A stretch of 64,000 nt of DNA, taken from assembly GCA_964017065.1 (NCBI GenBank), contig OZ024790.1, positions 925,218 through 989,217 on the forward strand, given 5' to 3'. Each line of letters starts with the position of its first letter. Within the stretch, counting starts at the first letter, position 1. This document shows, piece after piece, positions 20,263 to 30,371 of this stretch. The notes below the pieces were generated by a model. It made no database searches, was not told the DNA's origin, and saw only the letters and a list, made by a program, of their open reading frames with translations. The stretch comes from Haliclona indistincta (taxonomy: Eukaryota > Porifera > Demospongiae > Haplosclerida > Chalinidae). Made by a program: the position numbers and the translations under genes.

Positions 20263-21255
20263 AGATTTCACGAAACCCTCGGCGTGTTGCATATTGTAGA
20301 GTTAGCTCCTTAGTTATGGTTTGCAGACGGAGCTTTGCAGCAGTATGCTTGCTATTGAAACTGCACTGCTAACCAGAAGACAGCAAAGTGCTGACCACAA
20401 CCGAGACAAGGTGTGTCAAGTGGGCGTGACCGTGAACACGAGTAGCTTGGTAGCCATTGCTCTTGGCTTTGATAGGCTTTTTCTTGAGATGTCTACGCAC
20501 CCCCAGAGCTGTCCTAAGGTTTAGATGGAATCTACAAGTACCTAGGTAGCCAACTATGGGCGCTTTTGTTGTCAGAGAGGTCAAAGACGGCCGTCAAGGT
20601 GAGCCAGCCATAACTCGAGAACGAAAGCACTTTAGCAAAATCCACGAGTCAGATTGCAAGCCATTGTCGTGCTAAGCCTGTTCATACCCTTACCGAGTTT
20701 CAGAAGTGAGCGATGGTCTCTGTAGCTCGATGGACAGAATGAACGAACGAACGAATGAACAGATTTCACGAAACCCTCGGCGTGTTACACATTGTAGAGT
20801 TAACTCCTTAGTTATGGTTTGCAGAAGGAGCTATGCAGCTAAAGCCAACCTGCTTGCTGCACTGCTAACCAGAAGACAGCAAAGTGCTGACCACAACCGA
20901 GACAAGGTGTGTCAAGTGGGCGTGACCGTGAACACTGAGTAAGGTAGCCATTGCTCTTGGCTTTGATAGGCTTTTTCTTGAGATGTCTACGCACCCCCAG
21001 AGCTGTCCTGCTGTTTAGATGGAATCTACAAGTACCTAGGTAGTCAACTACGGGCGCTTTTGTCGTCAGAGAGGTCAAAGACGGCCGTCAAGGTGAGCCA
21101 GCCATAACTCGAGAAAGAAAGCACTTTAGAAAAATCCACGAGTCACATTGCAAGCCATTGTTATGCTAAGCCTGTTCATACCTTTACCGAGTTTCAGAAG
21201 TGAGCGATGGTCTCTGCAGCTCATTGGACAGACAGAATGAATGACAAACTGAGTA
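20263..21255. repeat. 498-bp tandem duplication
   Basis: Two head-to-tail copies starting AGATTTCACGAAACCCTCGG at 20263 and 20761. A short deletion (ACGAG near the CGTGAACAC site) and a few substitutions separate them. No gene recognised. Confidence 0.9.
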
Positions 21256-21335
21256 CCGTAACCCTAGCGCATGCGCCGAGGGTTAATGACAAACGAAGTA
21301 CCGTAACCCTCGCGCATGCGCCGAGGGTTAATTAG
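21240..21335. repeat. Short tandem palindrome (GCGCATGCGC)
   Basis: Two copies of ATGACAAAC...GTACCGTAACCCTMGCGC with the palindromic centre GCGCATGCGC and flanking GAGGGTTAAT, about 50 bp apart. Confidence 0.7.
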
Positions 21336-21723
21336 AATTATTGCGGACCCGCCCACGCAATATTAATTTGTTTATTTTTTGCTGCGAAGACGAAAGCGTT
21401 TGCGTCTTTCTCTTAGCGCGTTTCATGTTCGGGTGAATGCACCAAACGAACTGATATGAGTATCTGCTTGATTTATGGAAGTCGGTTTTTTTCATTGCGG
21501 ACCCTATACAAGGTAAGACCGTAAGAGTACTGCCAGGAAGCGACAACGAGCAGCAGAGTCACCTGATCACAGAGCTCTACGACTGCAGCGACAACGGGAA
21601 TACAAGAGCAGAGGGCTTACTGTTGTGCATATGTAGAAAAATGGATTGTTCTTGAATATATTATTGTGCAGGACATAAATCAGCTCAGGCTCGCCCCCAG
21701 TATTTTACAAATGTACTAGTTAT

Positions 21724-22433
21724 TGGGGCGAGCCTGAGCGAGCCCCACATTGATTGGCACAATGGCCCACGCGGCGGGGAATGTATCTATCTATCTATGT
21801 ATCTATCTGTCACGGGGTAGCGTTTGTCCTTTTCAATCCATATGGCGAGGCCCATACTGTAGTATTGTATGCGAGGCCCACGAGGGCAGCAATTGCAAGG
21901 CCCCGGGAGTGCACGTTCTTTCATAACTACTTGACGTTCTTTCATAACTCGACTGCAAAATGGACGACTCGACGATTCGCCTTCCCATCTCACTTTTCCA
22001 TGAATTATGATGCACCCGGCGCCCTCATCAGCGATACTGTGACTGACGCTGCAGCAAGAACCAGGGCAGGGCTTTGGCGCGGGAGAGGAAGCGCAGACTG
22101 CGTGAACTTGAAGAGAGACGCCACTGCTACTCGGGCCATATAATCCCGCGCTGTATTACTCTCCATTACAAATAATTGAGCAAACAGACTTTCACACCTT
22201 CGTGAAAGGGCTAACAAAAGACTGTCTACAGAAACTGAAGAACATAGGTTATAGTTATTGACTCAATGCTAAGACATGTGCTAAGAGATTTATTTATGTG
22301 CTCAATGCTAAGAGATTTATTTATGTGCGAGGCAAATACATGCTGTAAGTATACCTACTTATATGTTACACACTAACAAGGCTAAATTATATCAATGCTC
22401 AGGCTCGCCCCTGCCATTCCATGAATGTACTAG
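21724..22433. mobile_element. Element B, short relative of A (TTAT flanks)
   Basis: 710 bp with the same ends as A (TGGGGCGAGCCTGAGC ... CTCAGGCTCGCCCC, tail GTACTAG) and TTAT at 21720-21723 and 22434-22437. The two elements share the TTAT between them, so they inserted next to each other or one into the other's target. No coding content recognised. Confidence 0.6.
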
Positions 22434-22437
22434 TTAT

Positions 22438-22572
22438 AATTTATAATGGCAGCAGCTGATCAATCGGTCTTACCGGCAGCGTCTGATTCATTGTTGGCTA
22501 ATGGCTCGTGCTGATCTTCTTTCCCAGACATTGTGGTCTTATAAGATCTAGCTAGCGCTAGAAGACTGTACA
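22438..22572 (-). repeat. Duplicated gene fragment, copy beta (first exon)
   Basis: Inverted copy of 12905-13050, including ATG at about 22531-22533 (MSGKEDQHEPLANNESDAA) and the GTAAGACC donor. One Lys-to-Glu change distinguishes it from alpha. Confidence 0.6.
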
Positions 22573-24659
22573 GCTGCGAGCCAGGGGGGTACGACAAGCT
22601 AATTTAATATGACGTATTGCTGACATACGACACGCCCACTAACAAATGGAATGTATGCAGGATAGTTTAAACAGTTTGCCATCGCGCTATAGTACATGAT
22701 ATTGAGCTCAGGTTTGCATTATTTACACTCCAGATCAAGGCAAGTAATATTCCAGAACAATCTACTGAAAATAGCTGAAACAAGTTTCTACTGTTACCGT
22801 GGCAGTGATTGGACAACATTTGTGCGTATTGCAGCCAGGGTTTGTGCGCCACAGTCGCAATTTCTTTACATTATTAACCGAATGATGCTCAAGAATGATA
22901 GCGATGCTGTTTTGATCACGTTGGTGCTTTCTTGGGTGAATAGTTTTGCCAACCAATTCTCCATCTTCATTTCTCTATACTGCAAAAACTAAAAGAGGTA
23001 AGGGTGGGGTAAGGTAGCTTAAACGAAAGCTCTTGGGTAGTAGTATCCATTCCGCAACACACTTACCGTTGAAATTGTCCTCTAAAGACGAAGCTGACCA
23101 GGAAAGTCGCAATGTATTTTGATTTACCCTACGAGCAGTAACGTCAGCATTACATCAGAATAAACACTACAAGAAAAGGATGGTTACCCGTGGTTTTCCA
23201 CTGTTCAGTATAACTAGGTCACCCTGGGGAATTCTGCACACAGTATAACTTGTACAGTATAACCACGGTGCAACTACCGAATAACTTACTACGTTGGTTA
23301 TCCTGGTTATACTGCGCTGCGGTGGACCTGCATAACCATACTGGTTAAAAATAGCGCTACTACGATCGTTAGCTGTTATCTATAAGGCTATGATGAGCAG
23401 CATTATTACGAGCTGTACGTTATTTTGTGTAGTACAGAAGTAGTTGGAAGGTATGTTGCATAAATATAGCATCTGTAAGAATCTGGTCATGCACATTCAC
23501 TCTATCACTAGTGGTATTTCAGTTTTTTATCACTAAATCCCTAAGGCCTGTGCATGGTTTCATAATGAAAAGTGACTCAAACTTAAGTGCGTGTCCTTCA
23601 GTACCTATACTCTAGCTATGCATATCACCAGGATTCCTATTGCTCTTGTTATTGAAACTCTGTTCTATGGTTCATGCCTTAGTTCATCATTCAGTGTAGA
23701 TTTTCTTCCATTAGCACGTCATTTTTTGTCAACTAACTACCACAATAATATTTAACACTGTTTACACACCTGTAACTGCTAGAATTGTTATACTGGATTA
23801 ACTAGTGTTTTTACTTTTTCTAGATCATACATGTCCTTGATTGAGGTGCAGCAATTTTTTAAGGCATTAACAACAACAAACTGATTGCAGTGTATTGTTG
23901 ACTGATTCTATGCAATGTTGACTGAAGGGACAAACTTTGAAACATTGTTTACCTAAGTCACTACGGACAGTCAATGAATGTGTTCCATTGATACATGTAC
24001 ATTATGTTGTTGATTCTCTTCACATGTGAAGTTGATTTTTAAATTGAGGCTATTTTAGCTGTAATAATCAAGCATGCACATCTAGATGCGTTGTGACAGG
24101 TGCTAGATTCAAGCTTAGCTGCGTAAAATAAGTTATTATACCATGGAATCAACTAGAAGTTAATTACCCGCCAAACATTCCGCGCGAATTTATCCCATTG
24201 GTCAGCTGATTGGCGCCAAAACGTACTCGTCCGCCATCTTGCACGCAATGTGGTGAGGGATTTCAGCAGAGCTTGCTCAGTTGGTTACCGTTATGTAGGC
24301 AAGAGAATAAGTGACTGATGTGTGAATCTAGTGTAACTATTGCTGTTTTACAGATGCCGTGTCAAATGGAACTGATGCTAAGCTTAAACGTTTCCACAAA
24401 ATACTCTAGTGAGTTCATGATCCCTAGTACTGTAGTATATAAACTAGCAAGGTTTAAATTGGTATATATAGGTTGTGTGCATTGTTCTTCATAATAATCG
24501 CGACTGTTTACATGAGGTGACTAGGAGATGCTTCATTCAAGTTTCTGTGTCCAAGTTCAGCTCTGAAAACAATATTGTTCATGGTGTGTATTTCCCAGTG
24601 TGCTACAGGTTCGTCATTATCAGTGTGTGTATCAATGCTTCTTTGTTATAAAGTATAGG

Positions 24660-24965
24660 AGTTCCTGATGTGGAATGCAGGTTCGCCACGTCAAGTGTGT
24701 ATTTGTGTGTCACTGATTCCCTGTTATACAGCTTATGCTAGCTGCTCTTTACATAGAGTGTGAAGGTTCGTCATAATGTATTCCTTGTGTCATTGTTTCT
24801 CAGATATACAGGCTGTTCTTTACATGGAGTGTGAAGGTTCGTCATAATGTATTCTGTGTTTCATTGTTTCTCTGATATGCAGGCTGTTCTTTTACATGGA
24901 CGGGAGTGTGAAGGTTTTTCATGTTGTATTCTGTGTTTCATTGTTTCTCTATTTTCTCTACACAG
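24660..24965. repeat. Degenerate 75-85-bp tandem repeat in element L
   Basis: About four units containing AGGTTCGTCATAATGTATTC, TGTGTTTCATTGTTTCTC and CAGGCTGTTCTTTACATGGA. Spacing varies by small indels. Confidence 0.75.
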
Positions 24966-25219
24966 GAGTTTGTTCTACAGAGGATTGATTGCCCTGGCAT
25001 AGCAGCAATGAGGTGAAGTGATACTTGTCTAGCATACAGCAAACATGATCTATTTTGTATGCAGGTTCATATTGCAACAGTCTGATCACATCAAGAAGAA
25101 CAGTTACAGGACTATGATTTTGTATTCTTTAGAAACTTCAAAGATTATTTATTTTAAACTTACATGTATTTACTTGAAGAACGAGAAAGGAAAAGGAATG
25201 CAAGCGTGAACTGTAGTAG

Positions 25220-25500
25220 TATACGGGTGTGCAATACGGGGCTGCTCGTTGGTTGCACTGTAGTTGCGCGATGGTTACACTGTTGTTGCACTGGTTATAT
25301 CGATTGTTATCCTGGCACAGTTATCCGCTGCTGTTGTTATCCCGTGGTTATCCTGTAGTTACACGCAAGTTGCACTGGCCAGTATAACCACCGCCTAACC
25401 ATAGAAACATAATTATCCTGAAGTTAGCCTGCCAGTATAACCACGGTATAACTCGGTTAGCGACGCCAGTACAACCACAGGGTAACTGTGTTGCACGGTG
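25220..25500. repeat. Irregular GTTATCC/GTTGCACTG short repeats
   Basis: Loose array of GGTTATCCTG, GTTGCACTGG and CCACGGTATAAC words, similar to 23190-23350 in the same element. Variation is too high to give a period. Confidence 0.5.
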
Positions 25501-25515
25501 GGAATACTGTGGTTA

Positions 25516-25805
25516 CAGTAGCGTAACTACCGTGAGGCAGAGGAGGCGCTTGCCTCCTCGCTTTTGCCCTACCAAAATTTTTATGACCGTATATATCTTG
25601 CCTAGTACAGCTGTCTTGCCTAACACAGATGTCTCTATCTTGCTCTCCACTCCATCCAGGATACGTACCACGAACGCGCCATGCAATGGCGCTGCTACGA
25701 GGCAGTAAAATGACGTAATTCAATTAATATTAATTAGTTATTTGCAAAAATCGCGCGCGCTTACGCGCGCGCCCCCTCGGTTACAAATTTCTAGTTACGC
25801 CCCTG
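25516..25805. mobile_element. CAGTRGCGTAACTA MITE, copy 1
   Basis: 290 bp with ends CAGTAGCGTAACTA and, reversed, CAGGGGCGTAACTAG. Nearly the same sequence is at 50252-50542. It is inserted in element L. The minus-strand open frame (RSSAIAWRVRGTYPGWSG) occurs in both copies but has no homology I recognise. Confidence 0.75.
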
Positions 25806-25889
25806 CGGTTATAACTGTCAGGATTACCATCTTTTTACGTAGTGAAATTAGCTTGTCGTACCCCCCTGGCTGCGAGCTACCAGAGATCA

Positions 25890-26755
25890 GATTTTGCGGG
25901 TCGCGCGGGAAATATTTATTCAAAAGTAGGTGTGGTTAACTGTATTATGAATATTAAGTAGGCGGCATTCCTCCTGTACCTAACCGGAACCTTCTCTCAA
26001 TGGCGTAATACAAAATGTTGTACAAAATTAAATGGAGGATTTCAAAATTTCAAAACCGTTTTTCTAAACAGATAGCACAAGGTTTCACTAGTTCGACGGG
26101 GATTCTTGTACTAGGCTATAAACAGCTTCGCCTGGTGCATATTTTATTTCCAGTAGATTAATTTGGGCGTTCCATTTTTAGTAGGTGAAATTACAGATAA
26201 TTAGCACATAATACGGTCAGGTCTAGAAACAGTTATTTCGTAACTGTATTGCTTCAGTGATCAAGTAGTAGGTTGTTTGCAAACTCCTTATGTCTTCTAG
26301 CAGTGTAGAGTAGTTGATTCAAACGCTATGGGGCGTCTGGAAGCTGTAAGGTGTGTTCCATGGATTGTTTCTTCGTCCACCATTGCTTGCAATATACGTT
26401 TTTCCGGTATGCGATGTTGACCGTCTGCCTGTGGTAACACCGTAACAGATGATGTTTTAGGGCACCAATGAAGTTTAATAGCTTCTCGAAGAGCCATAGT
26501 AAACAATTTGTAGATTTGTGGTTCGATTTCGTGCGTAAACAGCATATGTCCGGAAAATGTATTACAAGTTTCTGGTAATGTGCAATTCTTGAGAAACTGA
26601 TAATTTTAGCATAGTACAGTGGGGGTAAAGTGGATTTGTGAATACATCATACCATAAGCATGTAGTGGTTAAGACTAACCACGGAGACATACAGACTACT
26701 CTAGTTAAAATAACTTGTGTACTCATCGCTTATTAGTTTACCAGTATAGGGCTAT
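25890..26755. other. No convincing feature
   Basis: Contains an 82-codon minus-strand frame (26545-26297; LFTHEIEPQIYKLFTMALRE) of unknown nature without splice or homology support. It could be an exon or chance. The 3' side holds the upstream region of the receptor gene at 26760. Confidence 0.3.
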
Positions 26756-26759
26756 AATA

Positions 26760-27431
26760 ATGATGCTGTTCATTGTCCTGCTAGCATTGCTGGATCCTGC
26801 TGTTGGTCAAGGTATGTATCAGATACTCATCAGTCATGTAGTTTGCTCTATATAATAGTAACACCTTTTGAAGTTTTTATGGATGAATTGAGACCATTCA
26901 ATGGAGTACCAACTGATCCTAAATGTAGTGGAGGTCCCCCTACTTTTAACAGACTTATATTAGCATGCGGTGTGCCAGCTGGACGTCTGACAGATGGTGT
27001 ACTGGGAGAAAGTTCACCTGCCAACTTCAATCAATTCTCAGCATGGAACAGAAACACTAATAATTTAAAGCCACAAGTATTCTTTCTATTTCATGAAACA
27101 TTTCCTGCCTCTACCTTCTACATCAGACAGATAGACTTGTACTACTACAAGAGTGCTGCACTACGAGTTGGACTACCTGATGTCAGAATAGATATTGCTG
27201 GTAGTTTTTCAGTACATCAGCCTGAGAGTGGCTATCATCCTGTTCCCTACACCATAGTCAGTATTCAGAGTATTTCAGATCAAACAGTGAAGATATCACT
27301 TGTTGAAACACTTAGACAAAGATCTAATGGACTTTCTAACAACGTGATAGTTAGATTGAGCTTTGATTTCTCCTCCTCTGACACATTGGACTGGTTACTG
27401 CTCAGTGAAGTCAGGATGTTCAATGATACTG
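26760..27431 (+). CDS. Receptor-like gene: leader and ectodomain exons
   Basis: Exon 1 (26760-26811) encodes a signal peptide MMLFIVLLALLDPAVGQ; a 47-bp intron (GTATGT...ATAG) follows; exon 2 (26859-27431) starts and ends in phase 1. Exon 2 encodes about 190 residues with conserved-looking cysteines (KCSG, LACGVP) and a beta-rich half (FYIRQIDLYYYKSAALRVGLP, IVVRLSFDFSSSDTLDWLLLSEVRMFNDTG). The last part resembles a galactose-binding or discoidin-like fold in layout, but that is a guess. The next phase-compatible exons on this strand are the Ig exon at 47930 and the transmembrane exon at 49018, 20 kb away, so this is probably the 5' end of one receptor gene. Confidence 0.65.
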
Positions 27432-28433
27432 GTGAGTATAGTGGCATGATGTAGCACTCATGATGACATGATGTAGCACATCAGTGGCTGGTGTGGTTGA
27501 CCTACTTGTTGACTGCTGACACCTGACGTGCATTCAGCTTGTGTACAGCCACTGATGTAGGGATCTATGGTCTGTTAGCAAGTCAATTGTGTTACCATTC
27601 TATGCTTGTTCCTTGTTAGTTTACATTGTGAACCAGTGGTAGATTTCACAACCCTACATCCTTTTGATTTCGATAGAAATCTTTTTAATTTTCTTGTTTG
27701 TCATGGACGTACTGAGCCGTCTTTGTTCCGCCATTGGTTTAGTTTCTTGTTGTTGATGGCTTTTCTTTACTTTAAACTTGTAGCAAAAAATAATTGTTAT
27801 GCTATACTATCAGCTCGCCTACGCATGTATGCATGCAGTGCATACGAGCCCAGCCCACACTAGTTTGTTGACCTGTACTGTACGGCGGTTATAATTTATA
27901 TCTGGTAAGCGCAGAATGGTGATCCTATAGCTTGCCGTTCTTCGAAGACTCCATACAGATATGTGTTCTCTGTGAACCATACGGTGCGGAGATACTCAAG
28001 CTAGTGCTTGGTCACGTGCGCTAACCACTGCTTGGTCACGTGCGTATTGCGCAATCACATTAATGGCGTCTAACACTTAGCTGACGCGATTCCGCGATTC
28101 TGCGATTTCTCGATCACGATCGAGAAATCGCGGAATTTATATCGCCGTTTCGCTAAAAACTAAGTTCAAAAGGCACATGCCAGGAGAATGTCACGACTGT
28201 TTGTGGGTATTTTAGTCCCGGCACTGCTCGCGTAAAGGTGCTAGGCGAGTGGGAGAAAGAAGAAAGAAGAAGACAAAGATGACGAAACTCGATTTTCACC
28301 GTTTCCAGGTTCGTCACTTTAGTAACAATTTCGAGCAATCTCCTTGCTACTGTAATACCACGTTCACACTGCACGTTGGAACCGGGCCGAACCGTGCCAC
28401 ACTTTATGATCAAAGTTCCGACACAACTGAACC

Positions 28434-29010
28434 TAGCCTCGTCTCCAGGCCCCGCCTCCCAAAGCTGAGGAGAGGGCCTGGTACGCACTGTGTGCGCATG
28501 CGTCTATTATTCATGGAACTTTAATTGCGATGACGTCGTTAGATGGTAATTATTTATGTGACGTATTTGCCTACGGGCGATATTATTGCAGCTTTCACTC
28601 CCTTTTGCCGTAAGCCATCCACCTGGTCAACCACAAGAGACACCAACTGAGAGACAACTACTACTAAGCTGTCAGTACGACTGTACTTATGGTCGAAAAC
28701 GAATGATAAAACTTGATAGCACAATATCCAGTAGGTAGCCACACGAAAACGTCATGGCCTTCATATACATGGCTCACGCTGGCTAACTGTTCTGGCTTTG
28801 GTGTCATCCGATGCACTGGAGTGCATACAACATAGTAGCCTCGAAACCTGCTCCACTAACTTCAGCCATGATCTGTGACGTAAAGTGTAGCGATCATGAA
28901 CGGAAAATATCCGGTGATTTCTGGAATTCCGTGAATTCCGGCGCATGCGTACACAGTGTGTACCAGGCCCTCTCCTCAGCTTTGGGAGGCGGGGCCTGGG
29001 GACGAGGCTA
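28434..29010. mobile_element. RecQ-type TIR element E2 (9-bp target duplication)
   Basis: 577 bp, inverted ends TAGCCTCGTCTCCAGGCC and TAGCCTCGTCCCCAGGCC, each continuing into a hairpin that closes with GAGAGGGCCTGGTA. Perfect duplication AACTGAACC at 28425-28433 and 29011-29019. The empty site is seen in the other MITE F copy (ACAACCGATCCGTGCTGG near 63514). The interior carries a RecQ helicase fragment on the minus strand. Confidence 0.9.
28560..28810 (-). pseudogene. Decayed RecQ-like helicase N-terminus inside E2
   Basis: Reading leftward: TPKPEQLASVSHVYEGHDVF, then VWLPTGY where the Walker A loop loses its GKS, then after a frameshift CYQVLSFVFDH and SLVVVVSQLVSLVVDQVDGL, then RQKGVKAAIIS. 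This is the RecQ motif 0 / I / Ia order (family pattern: LKPEQ, LPTGxGKS, VVVSPLxSLMxDQV). Loss of GKS and frameshifts show it is dead. Aligns with E1 and E3 fragments. Confidence 0.75.
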
Positions 29011-29443
29011 AACTGAACCGTGCTGGAAGCGGCCCACCTATGGTTGGTGTGCCGCGGTGGTGCAGTTCAGTTCAGTTGAGCCTCAGTTCAGTTGCGTTCA
29101 TACTGTCAGAGATTTGCAACCGGGCCGGCTCGGTTCTGTTCTATTCTAGCGCGTAGTGTGAACGCGGTATTAGATGGGGCAACGCCAGAGAGCAGATCTA
29201 AGTGTCTTTTGACGTATAAAATTCATCGCCAGGCGAAATATCAGCGTTTGAACGCTAATACATTGTATGTAGCCGCCATCTTTTTTTCTCGTTCAACCCT
29301 ACATAGGGAGGCACTACCGTGCGTCCCTAATACCAGAAAAAAATGACACCGACAACAATTTTCCGGACTTTCCTCCGTATAGTAACAGCGACAATTTGTA
29401 TTACGGGAATTTAGGTCAAACAAACAACCAGGCACCTGCAGTC

Positions 29444-29999
29444 TAGTCTGGGGTCCCGCCCCTTTCGCAACGAGGAAAGGGTCTGGTAAAAACCGTACAA
29501 TAAAGTTGTGCAGCGGAAGCGCAATGTATTACATAATGATCAGCCGCAACGCTCTGTGTACGTTCTCACTTGGCTCTCCATCAACGCGTTCAAAAGAGAT
29601 ACAACAATTATAATACTCTTTTAGCTTCCCTCGTAGCTTGTCGAACGTAGAGCCGTGAAGCAGAGCGCGCGTCTTCCCAAATCCCGTAGGAAGCGATCCG
29701 AAGACATCCTGCCCACCAACAAAGGCTAACACTACCTCTTCTTGTTCGGGTTTTAAACGGTCGTACCCAAGCTCTTTGGCTGTCTGTCTGGCGGCCGATA
29801 GTATTGCCTCCCTGTCCCACCTTGGCTTGCTCATTCTTCTGTCTGCGGTCATACGCCCACGTGAAACACGAACATTACGTAACTAATGATATGCACTGTA
29901 ATCTGATTGGGCGCACTCTACAAGGTGCCGTGCACAACTTTCATGTACGGTTTTTACCAGACCCTTTCCTCGTTGCGAAAGGGGCGGGACTCCAGACTA
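29444..29999. mobile_element. RecQ-type TIR element E3 (9-bp target duplication)
   Basis: 556 bp, inverted ends TAGTCTGGGGTCCCGCCCCT and TAGTCTGGAGTCCCGCCCCT, about 57 bp long and closing with GGAAAGGGTCTGGTA. Perfect duplication CCTGCAGTC at 29435-29443 and 30000-30008. Interior codes a RecQ N-terminal fragment on the minus strand. Confidence 0.9.
29529..29852 (-). CDS. RecQ-like helicase N-terminal fragment inside E3 (best preserved)
   Basis: 107-residue open frame. ILSAARQTAKELGYDRLKPE then QEEVVLAFVGGQDVFGSLPT and GFGKT give motif 0 (the Gln-containing LKPEQ) and an intact Walker A (SLPTGFGKT). After GKT comes TFDKLRGKLKEYYNC, matching the FDKLRG segment found after motif I in these helicases, and then unrelated sequence to the stop. 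Motifs Ia-VI, the Zn-binding domain and HRDC are absent, so at most an ATP-binding stub could be made. The start lies about 150 bp inside the right end of E3, as in E1. Confidence 0.7.
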   Translation of the reverse strand: MTADRRMSKPRWDREAILSAARQTAKELGYDRLKPEQEEVVLAFVGGQDVFGSLPTGFGKTRALLHGSTFDKLRGKLKEYYNCCISFERVDGEPSENVHRALRLIIM

Positions 30000-30008
30000 C
30001 CTGCAGTC

Positions 30009-30371
30009 AACACACAAATAAAACACTTTTTCGAACTGGATACGTTTACTAGAAGGTCTTAGCTAACCCACCATGCCTCTAAGGAAGCGCCACTATGAGC
30101 GCAAATTTGTCCCTCAGACAACGAGCTATTCGCGGGGCAGCGCCATTGCTGCAATACAATAGTTGATAGTTTTCAAAATTTCGTACGGCTAGACAAATTT
30201 TAAGAGTTTTTCGAACCAGATTGTTGTTCACAGCTATAATTAGACTCACCTGATGCTTGTTTCAGCTCCGGTAGACGTGCGCATATTTGTCCCCCAGAGA
30301 CAAAATTTGGTGAATTTTGTACTCAGATTTATTGATAATTTGAAAAGTAAAATTAAGGTCATCACTATTAA
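30009..30371. other. No feature seen
   Basis: Spacer between E3 and the repeat array; includes two short GCGCCA/TTTGTCCC repeats. Confidence 0.4.

Larger units (their letters stand above)
18135..21520. repeat. Outer inverted repeat of element A
   Basis: About 18135-18300 (GGGTCCGCAATGAAAAAAAC onward) is inverted at about 21330-21520. Both arms contain the CTGCGAAGACGAA / AAGACGC stretch. Confidence 0.7.
17892..21719. mobile_element. Composite element A (3.8 kb, TTAT flanks)
   Basis: Begins TGGGGCGAGCCTGAGC and ends CTCAGGCTCGCCCC plus a short tail ending GTACTAG. TTAT is present at 17888-17891 and 21720-21723. Inside are two nested sets of inverted repeats (18135-18300 with 21330-21520, and 18360-18620 with 19960-20240), a retrotransposon-type leader at 19626-19859 and a 498-bp tandem duplication. 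It shares both ends with element B next to it. Superfamily not identified. Confidence 0.6.
22582..25868. mobile_element. Element L (3.3 kb, 9-bp target duplication)
   Basis: Inverted ends CAGGGGGGTACGACAAGC and its exact reverse complement, flanked by perfect GCTGCGAGC duplications (22573-22581 and 25869-25877). The alpha copy at 12900-12912 shows the uninterrupted site. The inside has no recognised transposase; it holds tandem repeats at 24660-24960, TTATCCTG-rich repeats and an inserted MITE. Confidence 0.85.
28355..29170. mobile_element. MITE F, copy 1 (TA target), split by E2
   Basis: Ends ATACCACGTTCACAC and, reversed, ATACCGCGTTCACAC, next to TA on both sides. Without E2 it is 230 bp. 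An uninterrupted 235-bp copy is at 63441-63675. The empty target is in repeat H copy 2 near 47737 (CTACTGTAAGATGGGGC). Confidence 0.85.
27540..29340. repeat. Dispersed repeat H, copy 1 (interrupted by F)
   Basis: Matches 45985-47900 in several blocks: CAGCCACTGATGTAGGGAT at the left, the TTTCGC...GGCACATGCCAGGAGAA block (about 28150-28350) and the GGGGCAACGCCAGAGAGCAG to CCCTAATA block (29175-29340). Element F (with E2 inside) splits it between 28354 and 29171; copy 2 is unsplit there. Confidence 0.75.

Noticed and set aside
17892..22433. Helitrons ending in CTAG before T
   Set aside because: No 5' TC start, and the hairpin is not at the expected distance from the 3' end; the TTAT duplication also argues against it.
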